Assembly (NCBI RefSeq): GCF_021462415.1
Contig: NZ_JAKEDS010000001.1
Coordinates: 1,212,273-1,276,272, forward strand
DNA: 64,000 nucleotides
Reading direction: 5' to 3'
Source of the DNA: Rhodohalobacter sp. 614A
GTDB lineage: Bacteria; Bacteroidota; Rhodothermia; Balneolales; Balneolaceae
Shown: one piece after another, positions 26,412 through 36,578 of the stretch
Layout of the letters: each line of letters starts with the position of its first letter
Numbering within the stretch: position 1 is the first letter of the stretch
Notes under the pieces: model-generated
What the model saw: only the letters and a program-made list of their open reading frames with translations
Told to the model about the DNA's origin: nothing
Databases searched by the model: none
Program-made: the position numbers and the translations under genes

Positions 26412-27223
26412 TCGAAGGGTTTCCCATCATACACTTTGTGATAATAAGAGAGGACTAAAAGATAAAGCCCGTAAATAATGAGTCCGCCTGCGGTAATCCC
26501 TAAAATCCAGATGCCAAAAGGTTGATCACGCAGGGCATTGAGAGCTTCAGCGAGTCCGCCAGCTTCCTCGGCATCAAAAGTGGAAGCCGCGCGATATAAC
26601 AGGTAAGCCACCATACAATAAACGATTCCCCAGGAAAAAATGCCGATTCTACCCAGCCAGCGCAAAAGAATTTTCTCGGGATTGCTCATGTTTTTGGAAT
26701 CGAAGCTGTAGTCAAAACTGGCAACAACTGCGGAATAGAACTGGTAAAAACCTCCAACTAAAACGGACACGGCAATCAAAATAACCAGCCATTTTCCAAA
26801 AGGGAGTTCCAAAATGCGGCCAATCCATACTTCCGTGCTTTCATCACTGCTTTGCGCCTGAAGGCCGCGGAGAATTTGCCAGGCTGCATACGAAAGGGAT
26901 ATGTAGAGACATCCAATCGAAAAATCAACGACTCGAAACAACTTGACAAAAAGTGTGTCGTCCCGGTTTTCGGGATCAAAAATAGCCTGAACGATCCGCC
27001 AGATTGCATGTGCCAGCAGTCCGATTATGATTGCTATCAGAAGAACCGATCCAAAGGGCCGGTAAATAATTTCCTGAAGGGCCTGGGTTGTTCCGGGCGC
27101 TTCTCCTCCCATTCCAATTGCGGTCTGCATGGTTAGAAGGCCGACCAGAAAGTAGACCACTCCCTTGGCTACATAACCGGTGCGGGCAATTGCGGCAATA
27201 ACCGTTGTTTTTTCTGGCATCAT
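26408..27223 (-). CDS. DUF1206 membrane protein
   Basis: The 271-residue protein has six hydrophobic helices arranged as three repeats of a two-helix unit. Each unit opens with a similar segment: IARTGYVAKGVVYFLVG, then VVDFSIGCLYISLSYAA and LGRIGIFSWGIVYCMVAY. This threefold repeat and the length are diagnostic of DUF1206 (about 260-280 residues). The function of the family is unknown. Its end overlaps the HTTM gene by 4 bases on the opposite strand. It starts at either of two adjacent ATG codons (27223 or 27220). Confidence 0.88.
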   Translation of the reverse strand: MMPEKTTVIAAIARTGYVAKGVVYFLVGLLTMQTAIGMGGEAPGTTQALQEIIYRPFGSVLLIAIIIGLLAHAIWRIVQAIFDPENRDDTLFVKLFRVVDFSIGCLYISLSYAAWQILRGLQAQSSDESTEVWIGRILELPFGKWLVILIAVSVLVGGFYQFYSAVVASFDYSFDSKNMSNPEKILLRWLGRIGIFSWGIVYCMVAYLLYRAASTFDAEEAGGLAEALNALRDQPFGIWILGITAGGLIIYGLYLLVLSYYHKVYDGKPFD

Positions 27224-27327
27224 ACACGCTATTAATTAGAAGAAATGGGTGAGCGTCAATCCATTCGGAAGGTACAGTAAATAATGGAACAGACAAGAGA
27301 ATTATTAGAGAAAAGGGAAGAAAAACT

Positions 27328-27960
27328 CTAACACGGTATACACCTCACGAAGAAGAAATTCCACCACCGATAACCCCACGTTTCTTTTTCAAGGATATTG
27401 AAATCATTTTCTTGTAATAAGATCTTCATTTCATCCAGCGAGCGGCTGTTAATATTTTCAGGTGAGAGCCAACTAATGAGCGTGCTGGCAATTTTGAAAG
27501 ATCCGGTACGGTTCCAGTCCAGTATCCAAAGGTTACCGCCGGGCTTTAACATTCGCCGAAAATGACGGAGTACATCTCCCTGATGAGTATAATAGTGAAA
27601 AGAATTCAGGCAGATGATTTGAGAAAATGTGTTGTCATCAAAAGGCAGTTGCTCACAAAACCGCCCATAGAATTCAATATCATCATTATACCGAAGCCGG
27701 TACTTTGCCCGCTCCAGCATTTTTGAAGAGGGGTCGTTCAAAACAAGTCTCTTAAATGATGTATGTTTTTTGAGGATTTCCTGAGCCAGTAAGCCGGTTC
27801 CGGCGCTGGAATCAAGAATCTCATCTTTTTGCGTAAGCTGAAGCCTGGACAGTAATTTCTCGTGGGTATGCTTCAGGTACGATTGATATTGCTTATCGTA
27901 CCTTTCGGCCAGCTTGTCGTAGTAATTTACGGTATTTGATGCGGCAGAATTGATGGGTTT
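27328..27960 (-). CDS. Class I SAM-dependent methyltransferase lacking a normal start codon
   Basis: The reading frame is open from 27960 (directly after an in-frame TAA at 27963-27961) to the TAG at 27328. Translation gives a complete methyltransferase: an N-terminal NYYDKLAERYDKQYQSYL helix, motif I LDSSAGTGLLA, LVLNDPSSKMLERA, FDDNTFSQIICLNSFHYY, and MLKPGGNLWILDWNRTG. However, no ATG or GTG, and no TTG before 27741, lies ahead of motif I. A start at TTG 27741 would remove the cofactor-binding half. An ATC at 27954 or a CTG at 27912 could serve, or the start codon may have been lost by mutation. The substrate is unknown. It is a single gene. Confidence 0.65.
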   Translation of the reverse strand, partial: KPINSAASNTVNYYDKLAERYDKQYQSYLKHTHEKLLSRLQLTQKDEILDSSAGTGLLAQEILKKHTSFKRLVLNDPSSKMLERAKYRLRYNDDIEFYGRFCEQLPFDDNTFSQIICLNSFHYYTHQGDVLRHFRRMLKPGGNLWILDWNRTGSFKIASTLISWLSPENINSRSLDEMKILLQENDFNILEKETWGYRWWNFFFVRCIPC

Positions 27961-28028
27961 TTAAGCTTTAATTCCTGATGATTTAAACCTAAACGAATAC
28001 AACCCACATTTCTTTTGAAGAATTTCAA

Positions 28029-29081
28029 TCAGCCATTAAACAATTCCAGCAATTCTGTAGCTGCCTTGAACGAACTGATTTTTCCCTCTTCGACCTCTTT
28101 CTCTTTTGTGGGTAGTTCTTTTTTAACCGCCGGATGATGAAAAAGTTTCTCTTTTAATTGATATTGGATGGATTCGTACATCCAGTAAACAGCCTGCTCT
28201 TTCCGGTTGGCTTCAAAATAACCATTCTCTTTTGTGAGGGTTAGATAGTCCTGAATTTTTTCCCACAGTTCTTTCAGCCCAATTTCTTCAAGAGCTGAAC
28301 AGGTCAATACGGGCGGTTCCCAGCCGGACTCGGGCGCCGGGAATAGCGAGAGCGCATTTTTATATTCCTGACGCGCCTGATTGGCTTTATTGATATTTTT
28401 TTGATCGGCCTTGTTGATGGCAATTAAATCCGCCATTTCCATAATTCCCCGTTTAATACCTTGTAACTCATCTCCGGCGCCGGCCAGCATCAACAGAAGA
28501 AAGAAGTCCACCATGGATTGAACCGTTGTTTCAGACTGACCCACGCCGACCGTTTCCACAAAAATGGTGTCAAATCCGGCGGCTTCGCAGAGAAGAATGG
28601 TTTCGCGGGTTTTCCTGGCTACACCGCCCAAAGTCCCTCCCGATGGTGAAGGACGAATATAAGCCCGCTCGTGAGCAGAGAGCCAAGGCATCCGGGTTTT
28701 GTCTCCCAAAATACTTCCCCTGGAACGGCTGCTGCTGGGATCAATGGTAAGAACTGCAAGCTTTCGTCCATTGTTCAAAAGAAGCTTTCCGAGCGATTCT
28801 ATAAACGTGCTTTTCCCTACGCCAGGAACACCCGTAATGCCAATACGAACAGAATTTCCGGTATCTGCGAGGCACTCTTCCAGGACTTCTTCGCCCAGTT
28901 CCCGATACTCCGCGCGAGTGCTTTCAATCAAGGTAATGGCTTGAGATAAGACCGTACGATTTCCCGCCCTGATCCCATCTATATATTCTTGTTTGCCTCT
29001 TATCGAAGAGCTTTTTGATTTAAAATTCGGGTTGATGGAATCGGTAAATACTGGTTTAGATTTTTTGTCAGTTTTTGGCAT
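28029..29081 (-). CDS. meaB: Methylmalonyl-CoA mutase-associated GTPase MeaB
   Basis: The 350-residue P-loop GTPase of the MeaB/ArgK family protects and reloads the B12 cofactor of methylmalonyl-CoA mutase. Visible motifs are Walker A GVPGVGKST (84-92), the DPSSSRSRGSILGDKTRM switch region characteristic of MeaB, the FVETVGVGQSE block, and NKAD for guanine recognition. Length is typical. The two mutase subunits lie 3.4 kb away on the same strand, separated by plus-strand genes and terC, so meaB is not in their operon although they form one pathway. It starts at an ATG. Confidence 0.95.
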   Translation of the reverse strand: MPKTDKKSKPVFTDSINPNFKSKSSSIRGKQEYIDGIRAGNRTVLSQAITLIESTRAEYRELGEEVLEECLADTGNSVRIGITGVPGVGKSTFIESLGKLLLNNGRKLAVLTIDPSSSRSRGSILGDKTRMPWLSAHERAYIRPSPSGGTLGGVARKTRETILLCEAAGFDTIFVETVGVGQSETTVQSMVDFFLLLMLAGAGDELQGIKRGIMEMADLIAINKADQKNINKANQARQEYKNALSLFPAPESGWEPPVLTCSALEEIGLKELWEKIQDYLTLTKENGYFEANRKEQAVYWMYESIQYQLKEKLFHHPAVKKELPTKEKEVEEGKISSFKAATELLELFNG

Positions 29082-29220
29082 GAAAAAACAAGTAATTTGG
29101 AATCGTCAGATATCTTCAATAATTAAAAATAGTAATACAGCGGGTTGATATGAACTCCCTTTCAGATATGAAAGTTAAAACAATTATGAGAGTTATACTT
29201 ATAATAACCATCGCTAAAAA

Positions 29221-29694
29221 ATGAAAAGCATTGAAAAATCAGTTGTAGTTTCATCCATAAAATCTGCTGCATTCAATCGATTTGTAAATGAGCTAAACGA
29301 GTGGTGGCCGAGGGAGTACACCTGGTCTCAGGATACTCTTAAGGAAATTCGAATGGATGCAAAAAAAGGAGGTCTGTGTACGGAAATAGGTCCATACGGC
29401 TTTCGGTGTGATTGGGGACGGATAACCAAATTTAAAGAGAATGAAAGGATTGATTTTAAATGGCAAATTAGTTCAAAGCGCGAACCCGTCCCAAATCCAA
29501 ATCGTGCAAGTCAGGTAGTTGTTGAATTTGATGAAGTGGAGAATGATTCAACAACAGTAAGACTGGAGCATAAAAATTTTGAAAACCATGGGGATGGGGC
29601 AGAAGAGTACATGGCAATGATGGATTCCCCATCCGGATGGGATTATATTTTGAATTGTTATAGAGAATATTGTGAAAGACAGGATAGAAAATGA
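29221..29694 (+). CDS. SRPBCC / AHSA1-like domain protein
   Basis: The 157-residue soluble protein has the START-like helix-grip fold pattern of the AHSA1 group: an opening IEKSVVVSSIKSAAFNRFV segment, then GRITKFKENERIDFKW, VVEFDEVENDSTTVRLEHKNF, and a final long helix in GWDYILNCYREYCERQ. Members bind hydrophobic ligands or assist protein folding. Its stop overlaps the next start as ATGA, so the two genes are translationally coupled, and an App1-type phosphatase follows. The ligand is unknown. It starts at an ATG. Confidence 0.8.
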   Translation: MKSIEKSVVVSSIKSAAFNRFVNELNEWWPREYTWSQDTLKEIRMDAKKGGLCTEIGPYGFRCDWGRITKFKENERIDFKWQISSKREPVPNPNRASQVVVEFDEVENDSTTVRLEHKNFENHGDGAEEYMAMMDSPSGWDYILNCYREYCERQDRK

Positions 29695-30296
29695 TTTTTA
29701 AAAGCTCCGAAATACGATGGTTTACACCACAAAAGGATTTAATCTGGGATTTTTATAAACGTTTGCCCGAATCCGGAGAAGGGACAAGAGAATCGGACCG
29801 AACCGATTATTACCTGATGTCCGGCACGATCAATACCGGTATAAAAATCCGGGAAGGAAATCACGAACTGAAAGTGAAATGTGCGGAAGATGAGGAGATG
29901 GAGTTCGGAATGATGGAACATTGGATAAAGTGGAGCACATCAGAAGAGAAGAACATCCTCAATACCATTGATAAAAAAATGATGGGAGATTGGATCGCCG
30001 TCAAAAAGAAACGGTTTAAAAAAAGTTATGAAATCGCAGATCAGAGTACATTGAGGTCAGTTCAGGGAGAATTTGTAGATGAAGGCTGCGGCGCAGAATT
30101 TACGGAAATTCACCTGGAAGAACTGGATCAGACACTCTACACCTTTGGATTTGAGGCATTTAGCTCCGGTAACAAGCAAAAGGAGAATCTGCTGGCTGCA
30201 CTGAATATTTTGGAAGTTGACTTTCTTGAACTGAAAGAACTGGATTCGTACGGATATCCCCAGTTGCTGCACAAGCTGAACGGAGAACAGGTATAG
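29691..30296 (+). CDS. Conserved-looking protein of unknown function, between SRPBCC and App1 genes
   Basis: This 201-residue soluble protein is not confidently recognised. Its strands alternate charged residues (SSEIRWF, TGIKIREGNHELKVKC, AVKKKRFKKSYEI, GAEFTEIHLEEL, LYTFGFEAFS), a look shared with tunnel-barrel (CYTH/TTM) proteins that bind polyphosphate or organic phosphates. The canonical ExExK motif is absent; SEIRW near residue 6 is the nearest thing to it. It overlaps the SRPBCC gene by 4 bases and lies 18 bases before the App1 gene, so the three form an operon. A phosphate-related role is a guess from context. Confidence 0.65.
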   Translation: MIFKSSEIRWFTPQKDLIWDFYKRLPESGEGTRESDRTDYYLMSGTINTGIKIREGNHELKVKCAEDEEMEFGMMEHWIKWSTSEEKNILNTIDKKMMGDWIAVKKKRFKKSYEIADQSTLRSVQGEFVDEGCGAEFTEIHLEELDQTLYTFGFEAFSSGNKQKENLLAALNILEVDFLELKELDSYGYPQLLHKLNGEQV

Positions 30297-30314
30297 AAAT
30301 CCCAAAGTAAGAAT

Positions 30315-31364
30315 ATGCTGAAAGATCTGATTATTAAAGCAGAGCTGGGATACGACAAGCTGAAGTACCGGGTAAAAAACAAACTGGATCTTTATAACGA
30401 TGTTATCATTTTTCCATACCGGGGATTTGGAAATGAAAAGGAGGCGTTTCTGAGAGGCCGCATTCTTGAAAAAGAAGAGATTATTCATGGGGGGAAAGTG
30501 GTTCCGAATACGCTTTACTACAACCTGAAAAAAACCTGGAAACGGTATGCCAGTGATGAAATTCCGGGCGTAGGTGTTAAGGGAACTCTAAACGGGGTGG
30601 AAGCGAATTCTATCAGTGACGACGAGGGATATTTTGATCTGCATTTCAAGAACCTGCATGCGGCAAATTTGGAAGATGGCTGGTATAATGTGGATCTCGA
30701 AATCACACAAATGCCGGTTGATCTAAGCTTTGAATCCAAAACTACCGGCGAGGTACTTATCTCCAAACAATCCCATTCGTTTGGCATTATTTCAGACATT
30801 GACGATACGATCATTCATACCGATATCATCAATAAAATCCAGATGGTTTTGAATACCATTCGCTACGATTCAGAAAACCGGGTGGCTTTTGAAGGTGTTC
30901 CTGAATTGTATCGCGAGTTGACTCAAACTCATAAAAACCCGCTCCTGTTTGTATCGGGAAGTTCATACAATCTGTATGAAATGCTGGATACGTTTTGCAG
31001 GTTGAATAACATTCCGAAAGCGCCGTTTGTGCTGAGGGATTTGGGAATCGGCCCAAGCCAGTGGATCAAAGAGAGTTCGCATTCGTTCAAAACACGAAAT
31101 ATTGAGATGATTTTGGATGTGTACGACAAACTTCCATTCATTTTAATTGGCGACAGTGGAGAGGAAGACCCCGAAATCTATCTCGATATTCACAAAAAAT
31201 ACCCCGGCCGGGTAATGGCCATTTACATACGTCATGTCCATTCTGATGCCCGAAAAAAAGAAATCAGAGAAATGACGAAAGACTTGGATATTCCTTTTCT
31301 GTTGATGAAAGACTCTCACGAAGCGCTGGAACACGCGAAGAGTATGGGGTGGATACAGGAATGA
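30315..31364 (+). CDS. App1-family phosphatase (DUF2183)
   Basis: The 349-residue protein has an N-terminal beta-rich accessory domain (about 25-150) and a C-terminal HAD-like phosphatase domain. The catalytic signature SDIDDTIIHTD places the nucleophile at Asp161 and the general acid at Asp163. FVSGSSYNLYEML supplies the Ser/Thr motif, and FILIGDSGEEDPEIY the terminal acidic motif. This is the DUF2183 domain of yeast App1, a phosphatidate phosphatase; bacterial members probably act on lipid or other phosphomonoesters. It is the last gene of the SRPBCC operon and is followed at once by a palindromic repeat that may serve as terminator. Confidence 0.88.
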   Translation: MLKDLIIKAELGYDKLKYRVKNKLDLYNDVIIFPYRGFGNEKEAFLRGRILEKEEIIHGGKVVPNTLYYNLKKTWKRYASDEIPGVGVKGTLNGVEANSISDDEGYFDLHFKNLHAANLEDGWYNVDLEITQMPVDLSFESKTTGEVLISKQSHSFGIISDIDDTIIHTDIINKIQMVLNTIRYDSENRVAFEGVPELYRELTQTHKNPLLFVSGSSYNLYEMLDTFCRLNNIPKAPFVLRDLGIGPSQWIKESSHSFKTRNIEMILDVYDKLPFILIGDSGEEDPEIYLDIHKKYPGRVMAIYIRHVHSDARKKEIREMTKDLDIPFLLMKDSHEALEHAKSMGWIQE

Positions 31365-31382
31365 TAGAAAGTGTAAATTCAG

Positions 31383-31494
31383 GTCATTGCGAGGGAGCTT
31401 GCGACCGTGGCAATCCCCGAGCATGATTACAAGCGACACCCCCTATAAAGGTTTGGAGATCGCCGCGTCCTGAAAAATCAGGACACGCGATGAC
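31383..31494. repeat. 112-base inverted-end repeat, GTCATTGCGAGG family, copy 1
   Basis: The left end is GTCATTGCGAGGG and the right end is CGCGATGAC, nearly complementary. The interior holds GACC.TGGCAATCCCC and GGAGATCGCCGCGTCCTG. A second element with the same ends and interior words lies at 56589-56703. The size and terminal inverted repeats resemble a short non-autonomous element or a composite REP. It fills the space between the converging App1 and TerC genes. Confidence 0.75.
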
Positions 31495-31499
31495 ATTAT

Positions 31500-32258
31500 T
31501 TAGTCCGTCGCCCCATCCTCAAATCGTTTCCTCAACTTCACAGGTTCGGTTGCATCTTTTTTCTTGCGGATTTTCATGTTGACAATTTCCACCATCAGCG
31601 AGAAGAACACGGCAAAGTAGATGTAGCCTTTGGGTACGTGGATTTCAAACGCTTCAATCATCAACATAAATCCAATCAAAATGAGGAAGGAGAGGGCCAG
31701 AACTTCCAGTGTGGGATGTTTTTTGATGAAGCTGCTGATTTTTCCGGCAAATGCAATCATGACCCCGATTGCAATCGTTACGGCAATAATCATCAGCATC
31801 AATTCTTCAGTTAAACCGATGGCGGTTAAAATACTGTCGAACGAGAAAATCACATCTAAAGCTACAATCTGGAAAATGACCTGGCCAAATGTAGCGAGTT
31901 CTTTTTTGCCTTTTTCGTCATGTTCTCCCTCCATTTTATGGTGAATTTCAACCGTACTTTTAAAAATCAGGAAGACTCCACCAACGAAAAGAATTAAATC
32001 GCGAATACTGATTTCTTGTCCAAATACGGAAAAGAGCGGTTCGGTAAATCCAATAATCCAGCTAATGCTAAGCAGCATCAAAATCCGGAATACAAGAGCC
32101 AGAACCAATCCTGTCGTTCGTGCTTTTTTCTGCTGATGAACCGGCAATTTGTTCGATACGATAGAGATAAAAATGATGTTGTCGACCCCAAGAACTATCT
32201 CAAGAAAGGTGAGGGTGAGAAGGGCAATCCAGCTTTCGGCGCTTAAAAATATTTCCAT
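31500..32258 (-). CDS. TerC family integral membrane protein
   Basis: The 252-residue protein has about seven hydrophobic segments. TerC motifs are LEIVLGVDNIIFISIVSNKLP near the start and the matching LDVIFSFDSILTAIGLTEE in the second half; the acidic residues within these helices are thought to bind metal ions. The C-terminus is basic and cytoplasmic. TerC proteins are linked to tellurite resistance and, in better-studied cases, to manganese handling during protein export. The gene stands alone between the mutase operon and the App1 operon and starts at an ATG. Confidence 0.9.
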   Translation of the reverse strand: MEIFLSAESWIALLTLTFLEIVLGVDNIIFISIVSNKLPVHQQKKARTTGLVLALVFRILMLLSISWIIGFTEPLFSVFGQEISIRDLILFVGGVFLIFKSTVEIHHKMEGEHDEKGKKELATFGQVIFQIVALDVIFSFDSILTAIGLTEELMLMIIAVTIAIGVMIAFAGKISSFIKKHPTLEVLALSFLILIGFMLMIEAFEIHVPKGYIYFAVFFSLMVEIVNMKIRKKKDATEPVKLRKRFEDGATD

Positions 32259-32407
32259 GTGGGATCTCTATCTTAAATTCTTGTGTCTCTTCAAGTTTGG
32301 GCAAGATAGTGATTGAGATCGATTTTTACAGCAAAGTGTTCCCCACCCTTAAAATACTTTTTGAAGTATGCCGGGATTGATGCAGAGTACACGGTGAGAA
32401 ATAACCA

Positions 32408-32451
32408 GCAAAGATCGCCAAGAAAATTTAGTGGATCCTGGCGGTCTTTGC
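32408..32451 (-). terminator. Hairpin downstream of methylmalonyl-CoA mutase large subunit
   Basis: GCAAAGATCGCCA (32408-32420) pairs with TGGCGGTCTTTGC (32439-32451) with one G-U-type difference, around an 18-base loop. It begins eight bases beyond the mutase stop codon on the minus strand. No T run follows, so it may protect the mRNA 3' end or be a repeat rather than a true intrinsic terminator. Confidence 0.5.
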
Positions 32452-32458
32452 GGTTTTA

Positions 32459-34603
32459 CTAAGCGACAATTTCTCTGTTCAACATCAGCTTTAAGATTTT
32501 TTTCGCCGCTTCGGGAATGACGGTTCCCGGCCCAAATACTGCAGCTACTCCATTATCATAAAGATATTGGTAATCTTGGTTTGGAATCACACCACCAACT
32601 ATGACCATGATATCATCACGACCATATTTTTTAAGTTCTGCAAGAACATTTGGTACAAGTGTTTTATGGCCGGCTGCCAGGCTGGATACTCCCAGGATAT
32701 GCACGTCATTTTCTACAGCTTGTTTGGCGGCTTCCTCTGGAGTTTGGAACAGCGGACCAATGTCCACATCAAAACCCAGATCGGCGAAGCTGGTGGATAT
32801 GACTTTAGCACCGCGGTCGTGGCCGTCTTGTCCCATTTTGGCAACCATGATTCGCGGTCGCCGTCCTTCTTGTTCTTCAAACTGGTCGGCCAGTTTTCGG
32901 GCTTCATCAAATGCTTTATCTTTTTTCATTTCAGATGAATATACTCCGGAGATTGATTTAATGGTTGCCTGGTACCGTCCGAATTCTTTTTCCATCGCCA
33001 TAGAGATTTCTCCGAGCGAGGCACGTTTTCGGGCAGCATCAACAGCAAGTTCAAGAAGATTGCCATTACCGGTTTTAGAAGATTCAGCAATAGCTTCTAA
33101 CGCTTGTTGAACGTCATCCTCGTTTCTTTCAGCCCGTAATTTTCGGAGCCGTTCGATCTGAGAATTCCGAACTTTTTCGTTATCCACTTCCAGAATATCA
33201 ATCGGTTCTTCTTTTTGCAACCGATATTTATTCACGCCAACAATCGTCTCTTTACCACTGTCGATTCGGGCCTGTTTTCTGGCGGATGCTTCTTCAATCC
33301 GCATCTTCGGAATTCCGGTTTGAATTGCTTTTGCCATTCCGCCAAGCTTTTCAACCTCTTCAATTAACTCAAGAGCGCGCCGTGCAAGCTGATCGGTTAA
33401 ATACTCCACATAATAGGAGCCGGCCCAGGGATCAATGGATTTGGTGATTCCGGTTTCTTCCTGTAAAACAAGCTGTGTATTTCTGGCGATTCGGGCTGAG
33501 AAATCCGTTGGCAGCGCAATTGCTTCATCCAACGCATTGGTATGGAGGGATTGGGTGTGCCCGAGTGCGGCCGCCATCGCCTCGATGGCGGTTCTGGCCA
33601 CATTGTTAAACGGATCCTGCTCGGTTAAACTATAACCGGAAGTTTGGCTGTGCGTTCGCAGTGAAAGCGACTTCGGATTTTTCGGGTTGAACTGTTTCAT
33701 CAGTTTTGCCCAAAGCAATCGGCCGGCGCGCATTTTTGCGATTTCCATAAAATGGTTCATTCCAATAGCCCAGAAGAACGAAATACGCGGTGCAAAGTCA
33801 TCAATGCTTAAACCGGCTTTGATGCCGCGCCGCACGTATTCCAGGCCATCCGCCAGTGTATAAGCCAATTCAATATCGGCCGTGGCTCCGGCCTCCTGCA
33901 TGTGATAACCGCTCACACTAATGGAGTTGAAGCGAGGCATTTTTTGGGATGTATATTCAAAAATATCTCCAATAATTCGCATAGACGGTTCCGGCGGATA
34001 GATGTACGTATTCCGCACCATGAACTCTTTCAGGATATCATTCTGAATGGTACCACTCAGTTTTTCGGTCGGCACACCCTGTTCTTCGGCCGCAACGATA
34101 TAAAATGCCATGATTGGAATCACGGCTCCATTCATCGTCATGGAAACCGACATCTCATCCAGCGGAATCTGGTCAAACAGGATTTTCATATCCAGAATAG
34201 AATCGATGGCCACACCGGCTTTACCTACATCGCCGGTTACACGCGGGTGATCGGAATCATATCCACGATGAGTGGCCAAATCAAACGCAACGGAAAGGCC
34301 TTTTTGGCCGGCAGCCAAATTTCTTCGATAAAAAGCGTTGGACTCCTCAGCCGTTGAAAATCCGGCGTACTGACGAATCGTCCACGGACGCATGGTGTAC
34401 ATCGTGGAGTATGGTCCGCGCAAATAAGGCGGAATGCCGGCGGCGAAATCCAAATGCTGAATCGATTCAATATCATCTGCAGTGAACCGATGTTTTACCG
34501 GGATGTGTTCCGGTGTTTCCCAAGCCTTCTGTTTCGTAGTTGAAGTACTCTCCTGTGTTCCGTTCGGTTTATACGGGATTTTTGAAAAATCAGGTCGTCT
34601 CAT
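32459..34603 (-). CDS. mutB: Methylmalonyl-CoA mutase, large (catalytic) subunit
   Basis: The ATG at 34603 is preceded by GGAGG at good spacing and overlaps the mutA end by 14 bases; an upstream TTG is less likely. The 714-residue protein has an N-terminal (beta/alpha)8 barrel binding the CoA ester ([22 protein letters not shown] is typical). The C-terminal B12 domain carries the DxHxxG motif in [10 protein letters not shown], whose His (about residue 595) is the lower cobalt ligand, plus GVSSLAAGH and VGGVIP. It converts (R)-methylmalonyl-CoA to succinyl-CoA in propionate, odd-chain fatty-acid and branched amino-acid breakdown. It is co-transcribed with mutA. Confidence 0.96.
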   Translation of the reverse strand: MRRPDFSKIPYKPNGTQESTSTTKQKAWETPEHIPVKHRFTADDIESIQHLDFAAGIPPYLRGPYSTMYTMRPWTIRQYAGFSTAEESNAFYRRNLAAGQKGLSVAFDLATHRGYDSDHPRVTGDVGKAGVAIDSILDMKILFDQIPLDEMSVSMTMNGAVIPIMAFYIVAAEEQGVPTEKLSGTIQNDILKEFMVRNTYIYPPEPSMRIIGDIFEYTSQKMPRFNSISVSGYHMQEAGATADIELAYTLADGLEYVRRGIKAGLSIDDFAPRISFFWAIGMNHFMEIAKMRAGRLLWAKLMKQFNPKNPKSLSLRTHSQTSGYSLTEQDPFNNVARTAIEAMAAALGHTQSLHTNALDEAIALPTDFSARIARNTQLVLQEETGITKSIDPWAGSYYVEYLTDQLARRALELIEEVEKLGGMAKAIQTGIPKMRIEEASARKQARIDSGKETIVGVNKYRLQKEEPIDILEVDNEKVRNSQIERLRKLRAERNEDDVQQALEAIAESSKTGNGNLLELAVDAARKRASLGEISMAMEKEFGRYQATIKSISGVYSSEMKKDKAFDEARKLADQFEEQEGRRPRIMVAKMGQDGHDRGAKVISTSFADLGFDVDIGPLFQTPEEAAKQAVENDVHILGVSSLAAGHKTLVPNVLAELKKYGRDDIMVIVGGVIPNQDYQYLYDNGVAAVFGPGTVIPEAAKKILKLMLNREIVA

Positions 34604-36578
34604 GTTTTTCCTCCATTTCAAACAGGTTGTTTTGGATATCCAGCAGCATGGCTGGGATGTTCATGCCTTTATAAATAAAGATATCCATACCTGCTTTGCG
34701 GTATTTCTCTTCGTTGTCGCCCGGATGCCCGGCCAGGATACAAATTCCTTTTTTGGAAAATGCATTGCAGAATGGTTCAATCAGCTCTTCATACTCTTTG
34801 TCTGAACTACAGAGTACAAAGATGTCTGCATTTCCGGTTTCAATTTTTTCAGCGGCTTCATCAACCGAATCATAACCATTGGGGTGGTCCATTTTAAAAC
34901 CGCCACAGCCCAGGGTGTTGTGCGAGAAGGTGGCACGGGCGTTTCGCCATCTTACATCGCCAACAGGAACCAGGTGAACCACAGGCTCAATTCCGGTTTC
35001 TTTAGTGAGTGATTTTGTTCGGAGCCGGATTTCACCAAAGACAGACCCAAGGTTTGTCTCCTCAACCGTTTGATAAAGAACTTTTTTCGGTTTCAGCATC
35101 GTTTGGATTACATCGCCAACTGTGGCTCCTTTTTTGAAGGATTTTTGCAATGCCTTGATGAGGCTTCCGTTTGTTTGTTTAAACTCAAAATCGGTCAGTT
35201 CAAGCGAGTCTGCAAATGACGGCGGATTCAACGTCACCGGCAGATCTTCTTCTGCATTCGCATAGTAATTGGTTCCAACCAGAACTTTTTTTCCTCGATT
35301 TACAGCATCTTCGCGTTCTTTTTTAGATCGGTTGATCACTTCCTGGATGGATCCGTTTTTAAGACTCTGTATCAAGCCGCCTTCTTTCTCAATGGTTTGA
35401 AAATACTCCCACGCTTCTTTGGCGATGGAGGAAGTCAGGTTTTCGATGTAGTACGAACCGGCAGATGGATCAGCCACTTTACCAAGATGAGATTCATCCC
35501 TCAAAATGTATTGCACATTTCGGGCAATGCGTCTGGAGAAATCGCCGGGGGTAGATTCGAGAACATCATAAGGATGAACCATCAGTTGATCCACACCTCC
35601 CAAAACAGCCGACATCGATTCGGTAATGGTTCGAATCAGATTATTATGCCGATCGGTAAGGGTCTTGTTTATTTTTGATGTTTCTGCAATCACCGTTAGT
35701 TGCGGCAGATTCTCAAATCCATATGCCTTTATCAATTGATCCCAAAGTATTCGAACAGCCCGGAATTTGGCAATTTCGGGGAAATAAAGCGGTCCGGCAG
35801 CGAGGCGTACAAAAATAGCATTCGCCGCGTTTTGCCTGTTTTCCTTGTCAATCAATGACAAGAATTCGCTGACCGTTGCAAGAGCCAGTCCCAACTCCTG
35901 TACAATGGTTGCGCCAGAGCGGTGATAAAAAAGTCCGTCGGCACAAAGTGTTTTATAATTTTTCTGAGCAGCGAGTTCGTTTACAATCCCTTTCAGTTTC
36001 TTTTTGCCAAGTGGCATACGTCCGCGTTCGGCGACATATGTAAATGGATCGAAAATAAACTTGGGATTTGTAAACTCATTCGGATGATTTTTCAACATTG
36101 CTACAAGTGCGGGAGTAGTCATTCCCGAGTCAAATGTAAATTCAACGCTGTCCACATCAAATCCATCTACAAGCTGATCAAGATCAACCTCTTTTTGGAT
36201 TTGTGTTCCGTGCATATCTCCACCGAGATTTCCCGATTTCCAGGACGATTTCGATTGAATAAAGAAAGCCCCACAACCCTTGTGGATTGCTTTTTTAATA
36301 AATTTGTTTGCCTCTTCAGGAGATGTTTCATAAATGGGAGCACAGCATGTCCATCCGGTTTTGCTGAGGATGGTGTCTTTAGCATTATGCTCCAGGTTTT
36401 GCAGGTCTTCTCTCATGTAGAAAGGAGCAGTAGTGAAACCTTCGCGGGAGTCCCAAAATAATCTGGCCTTATAGTCGGCCCCTTTCAGATCTTTTGTGAT
36501 CTGTTCTTCCCACTCGATTTTACGTACAGGCTCAAAATCCCACAACCTCTTTTTTTGTCCGTTTTTATTGGTTGTCAT
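34590..36578 (-). CDS. mutA: Methylmalonyl-CoA mutase, small subunit
   Basis: The 662-residue homolog of the catalytic subunit has the same barrel and B12-like domain layout. It lacks the DxHxxG cobalt-binding motif, as expected for the structural subunit of the heterodimeric enzyme. Recognisable parts are [38 protein letters not shown], and the degenerate C-terminal domain ([16 protein letters not shown]). It is the first gene of the mutAB operon, starts at an ATG, and diverges from an acyl-CoA dehydrogenase gene across 358 bases. No epimerase gene is in this window. Confidence 0.94.
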   Translation of the reverse strand: MTTNKNGQKKRLWDFEPVRKIEWEEQITKDLKGADYKARLFWDSREGFTTAPFYMREDLQNLEHNAKDTILSKTGWTCCAPIYETSPEEANKFIKKAIHKGCGAFFIQSKSSWKSGNLGGDMHGTQIQKEVDLDQLVDGFDVDSVEFTFDSGMTTPALVAMLKNHPNEFTNPKFIFDPFTYVAERGRMPLGKKKLKGIVNELAAQKNYKTLCADGLFYHRSGATIVQELGLALATVSEFLSLIDKENRQNAANAIFVRLAAGPLYFPEIAKFRAVRILWDQLIKAYGFENLPQLTVIAETSKINKTLTDRHNNLIRTITESMSAVLGGVDQLMVHPYDVLESTPGDFSRRIARNVQYILRDESHLGKVADPSAGSYYIENLTSSIAKEAWEYFQTIEKEGGLIQSLKNGSIQEVINRSKKEREDAVNRGKKVLVGTNYYANAEEDLPVTLNPPSFADSLELTDFEFKQTNGSLIKALQKSFKKGATVGDVIQTMLKPKKVLYQTVEETNLGSVFGEIRLRTKSLTKETGIEPVVHLVPVGDVRWRNARATFSHNTLGCGGFKMDHPNGYDSVDEAAEKIETGNADIFVLCSSDKEYEELIEPFCNAFSKKGICILAGHPGDNEEKYRKAGMDIFIYKGMNIPAMLLDIQNNLFEMEEKHETT

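Noticed and set aside
30057-30488. 143-codon minus-strand frame across the boundary of the unknown and App1 genes
   Set aside because: It is antisense to two well-formed coding regions, Phe/Gln-rich and without motifs.
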